This document shows positions 1-12,800 of a stretch of DNA of 64,000 nt, piece by piece; within the stretch, counting starts at the first letter, position 1, and each line of letters opens with the position of its first letter. Source of the stretch: Branchiostoma belcheri. Taxonomy: Eukaryota > Chordata > Leptocardii > Amphioxiformes > Branchiostomatidae. Both the position numbers and the translations under genes were made by a program. The notes below the pieces were generated by a model, which worked only from the letters and a program-made list of their open reading frames with translations, was not told where the DNA came from and made no database searches. The stretch lies in contig NW_017802514.1 in assembly GCF_001625305.1 (NCBI RefSeq), forward strand, positions 313,327-377,326. The letters run 5' to 3'.

Positions 1-235
1 TGTGGTCACTAAAATGAAACAACCCTACAGCGTATGTACAAAATGACTACTGGTAATAAACTAGTGGATGTCACCCACAGCCTTTAATTAATAGTACCAG
101 AGCTGTCTACCTGGGACTGAGGTGTTTAAAAATTCTTTTTTTCACCGAACTGTCAAAGAGTGGAACTTGTTGCCACCAAGAACAGTAGGGGCATCCTTAC
201 TAGATAGCCTTAACAAACGCTTGTAGCTAGATGTA
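1..235 (+). mobile_element. LINE (non-LTR retrotransposon) ORF2 C-terminal remnant
   Basis: Two frames together give the usual end of a LINE reverse-transcriptase ORF: YKMTTGNKLVDVTHS, then after a frameshift KNSFFHRTVKEWNLLPPRT and LDSLNKRL followed by a stop at about 226. The pattern FFxRTVxxWNxLP is diagnostic of these tails. The copy is frameshifted and 5'-truncated by the window edge or by insertion, so it is dead. It sits in the presumed intron upstream of PITPNC1 exon p1. Confidence 0.75.
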
Positions 236-719
236 CAAAGGTTAAGTGTGACAGGTGTAATATAACCAGCTGCTGCCGTGCCACATGCCTTTGAGGGTGA
301 TATATTGCTGAAGGACAATTTAATATATATTTAGGCTTTATAGATAAACAAAGCGGGGGACAGCTTTAGTGCGATCCAATTTACAGCAGGCATTCGTGTT
401 TTAATACATTTCAATGTCAATTCTATAGGTACCATGTCTTGTGATAAGACTTTATGAAGAGCAGTCAATATAATTATAAATCAGATCAACAAACTCAATT
501 ATTTTCTAAAAAGTTGGCAGATATGCTGTTCCACGTGTGTTATTTTGTCGCAATCCAAATGAAAGAAATGTTCCCATCTATATACCTGTTAAGAGTTAAC
601 ATGGTTGTTTTGCCCTGCAGTATACTAGATTACATGTAAGATAGGATAGCTGTACATGTTGTGAAAGCCGTTCTTACATGTGTATGATAAGTTAACACTG
701 TTGTTGTTCTGCCCTACAG

Positions 720-868
720 TACAGGATAGGACAGCTGTACATGATTGCCAAGCACAGCCAGGAGCAGAGCATGAAGGGGGAGGGGGTGGAGGTGGTACGC
801 AACGAGCCCTGCGAAGACGAGGAGCACGGGAGAGGGCGCTACACGGAGAAGAGGATTCACCTGTCCAG
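720..868 (+). CDS. PITPNC1: PITPNC1 exon p1 ([11 protein letters not shown] / GEGVEVV region)
   Basis: Phase 0 start after gccctacag, end after the second base of a codon before gtacgg. Encodes [16 protein letters not shown]..., [20 protein letters not shown] and YTEKRIHLS. In class I PITPs the same segment carries the start of the lipid-binding strand-helix unit. It is the second coding exon by comparison with human, which has MLLKEYRICMPLTVDE upstream; no such exon is visible in 1-719. Confidence 0.95.
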
Positions 869-3800
869 GTACGGGGATTCTGTAGATCGATATCGACTCC
901 GCAGTAAATTTGAATAATTGGTACGATGCTTTAGTCCATTAGTGGAAGATTTGGTCGTCTGACCATTTGGGTGCCATTACCAGTGAAATACTCAATACAT
1001 CATCAACACAGTGAACAGCAGGGTGGCATGTGGAATAGCAGAGTTTATATCAAGACATTAGCCAGAAGTGTGAGAGCACTTTGTTCATTAGGTAGATCTT
1101 CTATCATACGTCTATTTTTATGCAAGTAATATTATGGAAGTAGTACTTTTTGAACTAATTTGTAATTTGATAAAATAGATTTTACCGACATCAGCAGATA
1201 GTAGAATTCACTTGCATTTGCCAGTGAGAAAGATATTTCTCAGAAACCTAGAGGCAGAAGCAGAAGCAATTAAAGTGTTTACATCTATCTGCTGCCCAGG
1301 CTGGCGGGTGCACTGTCAGGGCACATCACAATCTCCACTCATAAGCCTGAAATAATTGTAGCTTCAAGTCATTTTACTGGAAACAATAACATGGCCCATC
1401 ACCTACATGTATATGAGCAAGCAGACCGACCAACATGATGTCTATCAGTTGGAAGAAAAATGTGTATATGTACAGCAGTGTGCTGGTGGAATGTTAACTC
1501 TTATTTCTGTGAATGTACAACATTTTTTCTCGATGTTACCGGTAGTAGTATTTATCAGAGTACTGATAATAAGTGTACAATGTAGATGAAGTTTATAATA
1601 AGGAGATGCAGGATTTAGCACACGCCTGGAGGCTCCAACTTTGAAGCAAGGAATATAATTTCACAGTGAAGAAAAAAAACAACATAAAGGATATGGGTTT
1701 GTCTGATGCATGATGTACTAGTATGTTGTAAGATGTGTATCATATACCAGGTCCTGATATCATTAAACAAGGCGCAGTCAACTACCTCCAGTCATAAACC
1801 ACATGAAAACAGTCCTGTGCAATGTAACGTAAAGACCCTCTTACCAGGAGCAACCACCCCCCAGTTACCAAAACTTTTTCTCTTTGCCTCAAGACTTTCA
1901 CTGTATATCGTTTTACCCAAAGAGAGTATTCCAAGGCTTGCATTTAAGTGTGCTTAACCTATCCATATATAGCATACATCTTAAATTCGTGACACCAAAA
2001 AGCAAACCTTACAGCAGGGATAAGACTCCCTGAATTGCAAAGAGTTTGCATACGAAATTACAAATTACAACGGACAAGACAGGTGTGGTTTGTTTTCCTA
2101 CCACAGAGACTGAGATATAGGTAGCATTGAGACTCATTGTTTTAAGCTTTTGCCTGTATGTGGTTTACCAGCCTGTAATGTGTGAACATCGTGTTGTTTG
2201 TCTCACAGCCGGCTGCCCAGCTGGATACGTGCCGTGGTCCCCAGGATCTTCTACATCACAGAGCGAGCCTGGAACTTCTACCCACACACCATCACAGGTA
2301 GCAGCGTATAGGTCTTATTCTGTCACATAGCGTGCGCAGTTTAATGGATAGCAACCCAAGAGGTTGGGAGTTTGTATCCCAGTTGTTGTCGCTCACCCAA
2401 CATGCACAATACTGTAAAGGGCCACAGTCCTTAGTGCAGAATGTCACTCTTCATGACATTTTCATCACATCCACAATGCTACAAGATTTTTCAAAATTAA
2501 GATGAAACTAAGAAAATGAAATGCAGCGTAGATATTGCTATTCATAGAGTTAAAATTTCAAAATTTAGTATTTTACGGAGGGAGCATGCCCCCAAAACCC
2601 AAACCTTGGTCTCACTTCTTCAGCACAGAGCTGCATTCTGTCAAACTACAAAGGCAGAGAAAAATTTAGAACTGAAAAGAACCCATATGTGAACTAAATT
2701 TACAGAAACACACTCCTGTAATTCCTAGCCAGTAATCTACATCATTAAGGCTGCGGAGTGACGTGCGATTATTAAAGAGCCCCTCATCAGGAGCTATCTT
2801 CAATCACATACAGCCTTATTAATTGCTATATTGTTGAAGACGAACGTTTGTCTTGAGGCAATCCCTTTGAAAACCCCTTGTCTCTGACAACGCAGTATAG
2901 ACCAGTACATGTAGCTTCAGGCATGTGTTTTTCAAAGGCTTTAGTGTGCAGAAGGGATAATTGCTCTCTTAGAAAATCTGAAGTGAAGGGAGGAAGGATG
3001 CACCTGCTTAATGATGTAGGTGGTATATATGGAAACAAGCCTTAGGCTGCAGATGTGTGTGAAACTTTCATGTTCGTGTGTCAGTTGTACAGACAGGTAT
3101 TACCCTAATGGGAGTGAATGCAGAACCTTTTGCAGAAACACTAGCCATGGCTCATGACAGCCTAAAGCCACATGTACACCAATTTGATTTGTTGGTTCTT
3201 GGATTTTTTCAGAAAAAGTATGATGTGACAGGGCGAAAAAATAAAAATGAAAACAGACATAGGCATCCTATCATAGACCCAAATGCTATAATAGGAGCCA
3301 TGAAGTCAACATATCAGACTGTCGATAGATGGAAAAACTGTAACAACTCTCTGAAGAGAAGGGACTTCCTTCAACTGTTAGGGCCAAAATATGATTTTGG
3401 AGCTGATCCAGAAATGTTCTCTTTTTTTGCAAACCAGAAAAAAAAAGGCCAAATCCGTGAACCAACAAATTAAATTTGTGTGGCCAAAGATCATGCTGTA
3501 AATCTTGACATGTTTGCAGTGGTTTTTATTCCCCTGGTTTTCACAGCAATCTCTCCACTGCAAAATTGTGACATTGCAACTATACATTTCCACTGTATCG
3601 CTACTCCACTGCAGAATTGTTTCAAGCTCCTAAAGGACTCGTTTCCCCTCCTACTGTGAAATTAGGTTCCCTGGAAAATAAATGAATTTACAATTGTAAA
3701 ATGGAGGGAATCGTTGTGCCATCACGACCATCCTGGGGCTCTAGTGACAGAACTGATGAGAAAATTCTGTTTGGTGTGTATTTCCCACTTGTCATTTATT

Positions 3801-6800
3801 AAAGTTCACAGCATCTTGTTGCAGTATGAATAGCTGATGATCTATTGCAATGTGTTTGGTGTTAAGAAATGCTAGTCAAACTAGAAAGGTAACATTTGCA
3901 AAGCAAATGCATAATGTTCACCTTCGCATTTGGTCTCCTCTGTTAATTCTCTCTCAAACACGTTCATATATAATTATAGTCAGATAGGAGACTGAATCCC
4001 TCCTGCTATAAAATTGCAACGTGATGTAACCCAACACTAGTTACCATGGTGACAGATATCTGGTTCAGGTCATTGACCTTGTTTGAAGAAGAAGAAGAAC
4101 AGGAAGAAGAAACAGCAAAAACAATATGTTTTCCTTCTGCGAAGGTAAACATAATAAGATATCCTCCCTCCTTCAGGACAAGGATGAGGCATTACATAAT
4201 AACTTAAAGATATATTTTAACCGAAGGAAGATGAAAAAGAAGCTTATGTTCTATACTGGTTAGGACTTGTTGGATAAATCTATGTTGGGAGGATGAGAGG
4301 GTGCTCATGGATAGATCTGCATTGAGAAGATGAGAGGATCTTTCTGCAGCTTGATGTTGCATTGTCAACTCTTATCACAACTCCCATATGTTACATAACA
4401 GCCTTAAAAGAAAGTGGTCCTCTCTATTAGGGTGATACATTTTGCTCATGTAATGTGGTGTGGCTTTGCTATGGATGAAGAGAGGTATTTGCTCATGATG
4501 GACATGTGCCAATTTTTTTTAGTTCCTCACTTTTCCATTCAAAATTACAAAGCCTTTTCTCTCTGCATTCCTATAATCCATGACTCAATTCCTCACGCTC
4601 ATAATTTCATGTGTTCAAGTTATTTTGATATCCCTGTTTATGAAATATTATTCTATGTTACATTGGATGTTCAGTAGTTTTCTAGTCCAGCAAGTTTGTC
4701 CATTCCCGTGGATGTAACAGTTTCAGCACCAAGGACAGGGGCTGTTTACCAAGATTCAACCTTTAGCACACTGAAGTAGCTGTGTGGCTGCTAACTCTAT
4801 AGGTTACGGTATTAAGCAGCAGGGAGAATGTTAACATGTCATCAACAAGTCCAGTCAGGTGTGGAACACAAGATTCTTGCTTCAGTTCAAGTATTGCTAC
4901 AGGTTATATATGAGTAGTACCTTCCCTAAAGGGGGAGGGGGGTAACCTGTTTTAATGGCTTTTCTGGTTTCTTCTTTTGTAGTCTAAGATCAAACACATT
5001 GCCATAGAGCACACTATCTTCCTTTTGATTCAAAACTTGGCACTAAAAGTGTGAAAAGTTGTTTGACTTGTCACCACTGAATGTGGAAGAAAGTCATTAC
5101 TCAAAGTAACCACGTGCACGCCGACCCCACCTGTGCTAAAAGCCATGCAATTCACTAATGAGTCTAGTGGGCAGCAATTCACAGTGCCATTTGGGTCATG
5201 GCTAATCTGCCCCTCCAGTCTTCTAACCACAATTAGTTCCTAAATGACAGTGATCTTTCACACCACACCGATGCATCACATCCTGCAATCTTTTGTGGAA
5301 AAGCGTGCCGTAATTTCTGAGCCAATTTCGCAATAGGAGACCTAATCTGTTGTAAGGCTGCAACCTGATAATGAGTGCCCTTGTGTGGGTAATGAAGGTC
5401 ATGTGGCTGATATGACAGCCAAGTTATCTATGGGAGAAACATAGTATGACTGTCTCAGGTAGGATTGTATCTGCACTCTGTACTCTTCATTTTTAAAAAG
5501 CATCCAGTGCAGTTTTTAAGGTTTGGAGACCTGATTTTTCAACGAGAATATTCTAGTCATTTATCTACATAGTGAGTTGAAACTACACTATCCAAATGTA
5601 TATTGACTCTCATGGAGCAAAAATTCCCAAAATTCTGACGGAAAATGGTTAGCGGAAGGGCCCTGGGCTAATTTTTAGGGTACCACCCAGAAAATAAAGG
5701 ACTTATCTTGTAGCTTCTGCAGTTTTAAATGCCCAAAGTATGAAATACTGATTGAAATGTGCCAATGTGAAGCAGCATGTGTCAATATCACAAAGATTTC
5801 CTTATTCAGAATAGTTGCAGTTTTGCTGCCCTGAAATTGTATTGGATGCCTTTAAGGAGGCCATGGAAGATAAGTAGGGGTAGTCGTATGACTCAGATAT
5901 GAACAAATATAGAAACCATCAGTCAAGATTTGTGAATCATTAGAAGTGCTGGAGTTCTATTTACATCACTCCTTATACATAGTAACAGTCATTAAAATCA
6001 GAGATTTGTCATTTGCTGATAAAAGTTAAAAGATGCTGACTCACCAGTTTGTACCAGTCTTAACTGGCTGATCAGAGTCAGGCAGGCGTTTGTCACATGA
6101 GCTCGGTGAGATGTGTGATCAGATTCTCTTCCGTGTTATTTGTACAGTATCGGGAAGCTGGTGACTTTGGCAAGTTTGCTGAATGATATATTCACACTGT
6201 GCTATTCTAGATATCACATGTAGTTAAGTGTTAAATGCAACTAATCAATATATCCCCAACGTAACTAACTCTATCTTACAACTTTGAATGTCTGATTAAG
6301 AGGGAGGGGGGGATAACTTGTTTTAATGGCTTTTCTGGATTCTTCTTTTATAGTTTAAGACCAAACACATTGCCATAGAGCATCCTATCATAGTTTTGAT
6401 GCAAAATTTGGTATTAAAATTATGAAAAGTCATGGTAAACACATTAATTGTTCAGGACTGGTCTTTCGGTAACATTAATTCATAGCCCTCGGTGCGCGGA
6501 TATACCGGCATTTTCTCTAAGCCCGTAAGCCCCTCCAACCTTGATAAATCCGTTAAGAGTCTCTGTAGAAGGAACCTGTCTGCCCTTTCCATATATGGCC
6601 CCAGAGGAAGGCGGTAATGGTGTGGGTAGAATCACCAACACTTAGTCAAGGACAGCGGGCTGTGAAGGGCATGAGGCAGGGAGGCGATATGCACCGGCTC
6701 CCTCACCGCCCCGGCTATAATGACTGATAACAGTTATCAATCTGATGGGCCCATGTGACCGGAGTGACGGGGCATTGGGTCTTTGCAGCGGCGCATTCGG

Positions 6801-9800
6801 CCCGTTTTTCCATTATCACGAGCACGATGTTGATCCTTGATTCACATCCACCCCATGTATTTTCCTCTTTTTTCTTTTATCTCGAACCCTAGAAGTGCCC
6901 GTCAATTTGCATGTGTATTGGAAGCCGGAAGAAGCATGTAGTTAGAATTTGGCTGCTTTAATCTTTTAAGACAGTTTTGAGATTGGAACTCTTATAAGTG
7001 CCACTGAGTCTAACTAGATAGTGATACAGACAAGCTATTTATAGTGAGAGATAAAGATCAATAAAATGTACAGTAATTAAATGCTATGATGTAACGTTAC
7101 ATTGGTTGTAAGTATTGTTAGAAAATTCATTGCCCAAAATTTAATGCACAATATTACCCCCCCCCCTTTCTGAACCTGTCTTATATTTTCTAGTAGAGAC
7201 TGCATTAAAAAGTGACTACATTTGCAGCATGCATGTACATTGTGCCAGATGATGCTTAAATATATTGGATTGAATTTCAAGAGTGCAAATTAAACTGTAT
7301 GGTAACCACAGTGAAACAGTAACCACTTGTTCATTATCAAGTATATGTACAATATTTACCACACTGGGCTGCATCTGTATGGTAATCAATGATCACATCA
7401 GCATGTAGTACATTTGTATGTAAGCATTTTTGGATCCCTTTTGCCAAATCTCAAAATGATGATGTGATATGATGACCAAGTTTGTTTCATTCTTTCTGAC
7501 AATTTGTCTTTCTCCTGCATGTTCTGACGCTGTGCTGAACAGAATACACGGTAAGAATTTCCCCGGCCTGAATCCATCTACCCAGATCAACCCAAGCATT
7601 TGCAGTCCGTAGGCGTAGATTGCACGGGAGGAAATTAATGTTGCAGCGACGTAGCATGGCTGCATGTGGAGGCCTTTGTCTCCCCTTATCAGCTCAAATT
7701 GGTTTTTCATTGGAAATTGGGCCACAGAGATTGAGTTCTATTGATTTTTACCTTGCAATCCATAACTTGTCATGAGGAGGTGGGGTTGAGCTTGATACAT
7801 TAATAAAATACTGAATCTGTGCTCGTCTTCGATATTGTAACAGATAGCTCTTTCAGGGTGTGATATTATATTTTATATCTGAACCATATTGCTGTACAAG
7901 AAAATGTCTGCATGGTTTGTTGTAATCTGTTTTCTTCATATCACAGTTAAAATGATGTACATGTACTTGTACTACAGTTAAAGTTGAATTTGATTATTTG
8001 AACAGGATTTATTAAATAAATTTTTTCGTCACTTTTTGCTTTCTCCTGCCAGATTGAAAAGTTGATTTTGGCCATTTTGTTCAGCTCTGAAATTGTAGAT
8101 GTACATTTTTGTGTATTTCCAGATATGGAAGAAAAAGGAAACAAGTACAGTGCAAAGTTCTCCCATCCATGCTGAAGTCTAAATGTTACAAGAAGCACAC
8201 GAAGCACTAGTACTATATCAAGAGCACAGAGTTATATTGAAAATTTGCTCACTTTTCTTCCATCTACACAGTTTAAGTCAAACTATTCATCTAGATTGCT
8301 GTGATTGACAAACACAACTATAGTCATAGTTATACATGAACATGTATGGAAGAAAACACAGTTTTGTTTGTTTTGTTACCACGATTCATTGCCGTAGTAA
8401 CATAACAAATGATATCTATTTTGCCCTGTCTAATTAACCGATCCTTTTGTTCCGCTCCAGTGTTCCTTTCTGCCAAAGTTCATCATACTGATTGAGACGA
8501 AGTACCAAAATAACAACGGCAGCAGCTGCAATGTAAGTCTGGTCCCCTGACCATCATCATCTGTTTTACTACTTGTGACAGGCAATATGTACATATACAT
8601 GTGTGTACAAATGTTTATGTCATACCCAGGCCACGATTACGTTCGATACGGGTGTTCCGGCCCGTGTGATAACTAGAGGTATGGTACGGCCCGGGGTTCT
8701 TTACGCGTACGGCCCGGGCTTCCAAATGTTCCATAGAATAATTCGAACGCATTTTGCGCGCACTGAGTGCGCCGCTTTCGAAACTTGGAACACCGAATTC
8801 GGATGTTGGAATTGACGCCGTTACACTTTTGATTTAGATACACCAAATTTTGGCACATTTCGCATATTGACATGTCTGTTTTCTTGGGTGGGTATGACAT
8901 AAATGAAATACAACACGGTGTATTCCGCATCACCCTTGGGCCCAGCCCTCCCGTGGATCGGATCTCCCTCCGGCCTTCTGCTGTCGGGCGATCCAACCCG
9001 CGGTCGGGCTGGTACCTTGGGCAATATGGAATACACCATGTTGTATTCTATATATACAGGCTATGTATGTATCATTGTATCTATACTGTCATTCTTGAAG
9101 TTTAAATGTCCATGGTGGTTTATTTTCATGGTTTTCGTGATGACATCTCCACATTAATATTGAAATTATGACACTTGCAAATCTGTTTTCCCCTTGTATT
9201 ATTTACCGTAACTGTACAACAGTATAGTTGAACTGTGATCTTAAAAGTCAGTGACCAACCTTTTCGCCTACTATCTTCGAACTTAACTTCCTAGATACAT
9301 GCATAAACAGTAACATCCAGGCATTGCTCGTGACTATGTAAGTCTAGTCATGAATGCCATTTCACATTTTTGCTTTGTAGTTTGCAACATGCAGGTGTAC
9401 ATGTAAATGTCATTTCAAGTCCTCCCGCTTAAGTGCATCCGTGATTCGTGAACAGTGTCTTTTTTTGGGTGTCAAAGTATCAAACTCACGTAAGTTTGGT
9501 TCATTCCCTCGCAATCCCAACAAGACTCGCTGATATTTTGCTGTGTGAAGCAGCCAGACTAGACTGTAGGAGTCATTTATTGTGAAGGTGGAGAGGCACC
9601 CAAAGTTTTGAGAAAAATGTTCCACTGGTAAATGTTAGAATTTCTAACCCTCTAAATTAAAACACTACTTTCAGCAAATTTCCCAACCACACAAATACCA
9701 TATACATGTAGTATTGGATACAAGAGTTTGTCATACACCGAAACATTAGCAAGGTAAATAGTTTGGTTGTGTAAAAGAAAACTCTTGTATCCTATACTTT

Positions 9801-12800
9801 ACCACCCTGATGAGGCTATTTTCAGATGTAGTATTGGGTTTATGCACCACATATTCGGACATCTGGAGGCAATATTCACGTCCTGCACACAGCTGAAGGC
9901 ACCCAATGCCCCCCCCCCCAAAGGACCTCCAAAGACACAAGAACACTACAATGTAGCAGTAATCCAGGCATGAAGGTGATATGTATATCAGTGCTCTTGT
10001 CGCGGATGGAGGCTGAAGTGGCTTTTTTCTCCATCTGCCTACTAGAGTGATGAAGAACCTCTCCATCTAAACAAATGATGGGGGAAGAAATTGAGTTGAA
10101 GGGGCGGCTGGTCGGAATGGTTTGTGCAGAATCAGAAGCAGGGTGTGTGGGCAGATAGCGAGGATTGACTCGGGTGTTTCATGTAGAATGGATTTACCAC
10201 TAAGCCTGGGGATATCAAAATGCATGTATATCCAGGGCTAGAAATACCACCTGCATACAATATTTAGGTACAGTAGGATTAACCTGACTACACTGTGCTT
10301 CTAGCAGCCCTTCCACCTAGATCCGTATTTTATAAGAATTAGTTTTCTAGCAGAGCGGTGAAAGTATGGTTTGTCTGGTGCAGGTTATTTTGCATGCTAC
10401 ATTAATGTACCTGCACCAGTGCATGTATTCCCCCCAAAAAGTATTTTGAACCCTTATAGTATACATGTACATGTATGGCAAATCTGCTACCCCCAGTAGC
10501 AAGTTTCACTCAGTAAATTGCATTTTGTAAATGAGGCAGATTGAGGTCACCAAATCACAGAGGAATACAGGATCAATAGCAGAGATACAAGAGATGATAA
10601 CTAGGGAACCTGCCTCATTATGTTCATTATGTACTGCCCAAGGGCCATTCCACAACCCATCAGTGGTTTGAACTTTGAAGGTTATAGCATGACAAGTGGT
10701 GTCCTTGAAAAAACAAAAGGCCAAACACCTTTGGTAGGGTTCTGGTGACGTCCAACATGAAAAGACAAACCTTAGAACAGAGATATTTTTAGTGTTTTTG
10801 TAGTCTTTGCATTGAAAAAAAATTCTTACATTTCTGTAACATAGACATAATGTACATTTTGTACATCTACTTGTAGGTTGTCTAAAATAGTGTTTCTGAA
10901 GACTGTCCAACAGGTACATGAATACTGTTAAGTATTAAGATTCAACCAGGTCTGGAGAAGAATTTGACCTGGACTGTCTGACACCTTCCTCAGGTCAAAA
11001 CTGGTTTACTTCACACTGCAGCATGATGCTACTTCTGCAGTGTGAATTCGAAGAATACAGTCCTAAACATGACATGAGTCGTATTTGTACACCCCCCCCT
11101 CCTCCTGGTTCATTACTTCTTCTTCTTCTTGATACTCTCGAAAACCCCTACTGGGGTATCACTGAGAGGGGGAGGGGGGTTACGACGGACTATGGCTGCG
11201 TGACCAGGGGTCCGGCCTTAAAGGCCTCCACTGTCTGGGCTTGTACTAACTGTCCCGGCAGCTTATTCCACTCTTTTATTGTTTGTGGAAAAAAAGAAAA
11301 TCTAAAACAGTCTGTTTTGGCGGGTATTGCTTGATATTACGAGTGCAGATTTTCTGATCCACACTAATGCATCTGTTGTCCACTATGTCTATTACATTGG
11401 ACAGCCGCCCAGCCTATTACACGGTTATTTGCTGCAACATGGTCTGTCACAGCTAATTACTCCTTCGGAGTGAACGGCAAGAAGACCATGGATATGGTTA
11501 TTAGCGCACGAAAGGAGGCTAACGTCCCAGTTCCTCCACACCCAACTATAGCAGGCTGTGAGATACAAAGGACTACTTCCTTCAAACTCTTCAAACTCGA
11601 TCTACTCTGTGTATTTTAAACATTGTCAAATATTGGCTCAATTCATGTTTTTTGAACTTTTAACATGTCATGCCAATATGAATAAAGCTGAATCTGAAAC
11701 ATCTTTGTTAAATTCTTCAACATGCAGTGGTTTGCCGAGCTGATGAAAGTGTTCACAGAGTGAATCTTGTTGTTTTCAGTGCCTGGGTCTGACAGACGAG
11801 GAACTGACCCAGAGAGAGGTGGACTTCATCGACATTGCCACAGACGAGATCCCAGACAAACAGTACCAGGCCAGCGAGGTGGGCGGACTAGCTCATATTC
11901 AGTTGATGGGTGTAGGATTGTCAGCCTGAATTGTCAGCCATATTAGATAAGGCCTAGGAAAAAAATGTGTTTCCTGTTTCCCGACAGACCATATAAAAAA
12001 CTGCCAACTCTGGCCTTTTTTTTGTGGACCCCTGCAAGGGACATAAATTTTCGAGCTGATTGACCTATTTTAGCTCTGTGATTTGATGCCTGACTGATGC
12101 AACATTGTACAATTGGTCCTCCAACATTGACTCTGAAGTGTTCTTATGCAAGTTTTACTTTGTTAAACTGTATTGTATAAGTTGGGTCAGTAGAGATTGC
12201 CAAAGTCTAAAAAAAGAAAGAAAAACGAAACCCTACCTACCGACCCTAATTTTTTTCTGGACTGAAACAGGAAACACAGCATTTTTTTCTAGGCCTAATA
12301 GCTGCTCCTCAACTCTACACAATTTCTAGCCTCTACTGTAATTGTCTATGTCTATGAAGAGTTGTATATCTGTAAATAGCTGTGCGTTTTTGTGTACGTG
12401 TAATTCGTGTTACATGTTTTTGTTCTGAACCCTGTAAGATTAGCCATTGGCCAAAGGGTATCTCAATAAAGGAATATAGAGCAACAAGTTTGTATGCTGA
12501 CAGGGAGCAGCAGATTTGATATTTCTCGAGTTCGGGCAGTAGGATTGCATGGAGGATCTCTGGATAAAAACAGGATGTCACATTGCTATTAAATGTCAGA
12601 TGTTTCACCTCTGTTTTTAGGACTGCACAAAATTCAAATCGAAGAAGACAAACAGAGGACCTTTGGCAGAGGGTTGGAGGGTAAGTAGTACATGTAATGA
12701 CACTGTTGTACATGTACTTCAGGTCTTATCTTTTCGTGCTTGGCATTCTCCCTTTTCCCCTTTCATCTACCATTTTTCCTTGGTATTTAAAAAAAACACT

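Larger units (their letters stand above)
2298..8460 (+). other. Large PITPNC1 intron (p2-p3), expected to hide a microexon
   Basis: About 6.2 kb. It holds a tRNA-like SINE head near 2330, a duplicated ~130-bp repeat at 4926 and 6304, and a repeat shared with a myosin intron at 5503. The reading frame requires about 8 extra coding bases somewhere inside. I scanned for AG-NNTAYNNN-GT (the Tyr-containing tripeptide seen in human) and found no match. Confidence 0.6.
8533..11779 (+). other. PITPNC1 intron (p3-p4)
   Basis: No exon seen. Contains GC-rich palindromic blocks at about 8640-8810 and 8908-9046, an element with inverted ends at about 10233-10455, and LINE-derived sequence at about 11470-11700. 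Confidence 0.7.

Noticed and set aside
3078..3473. 131-residue plus-strand open frame in a PITPNC1 intron
   Set aside because: No recognisable domain, low-complexity Lys/Asn-rich translation; part of its DNA (ttggttcttggattttt) recurs near 39270 and 62555, so it is repeat-derived.
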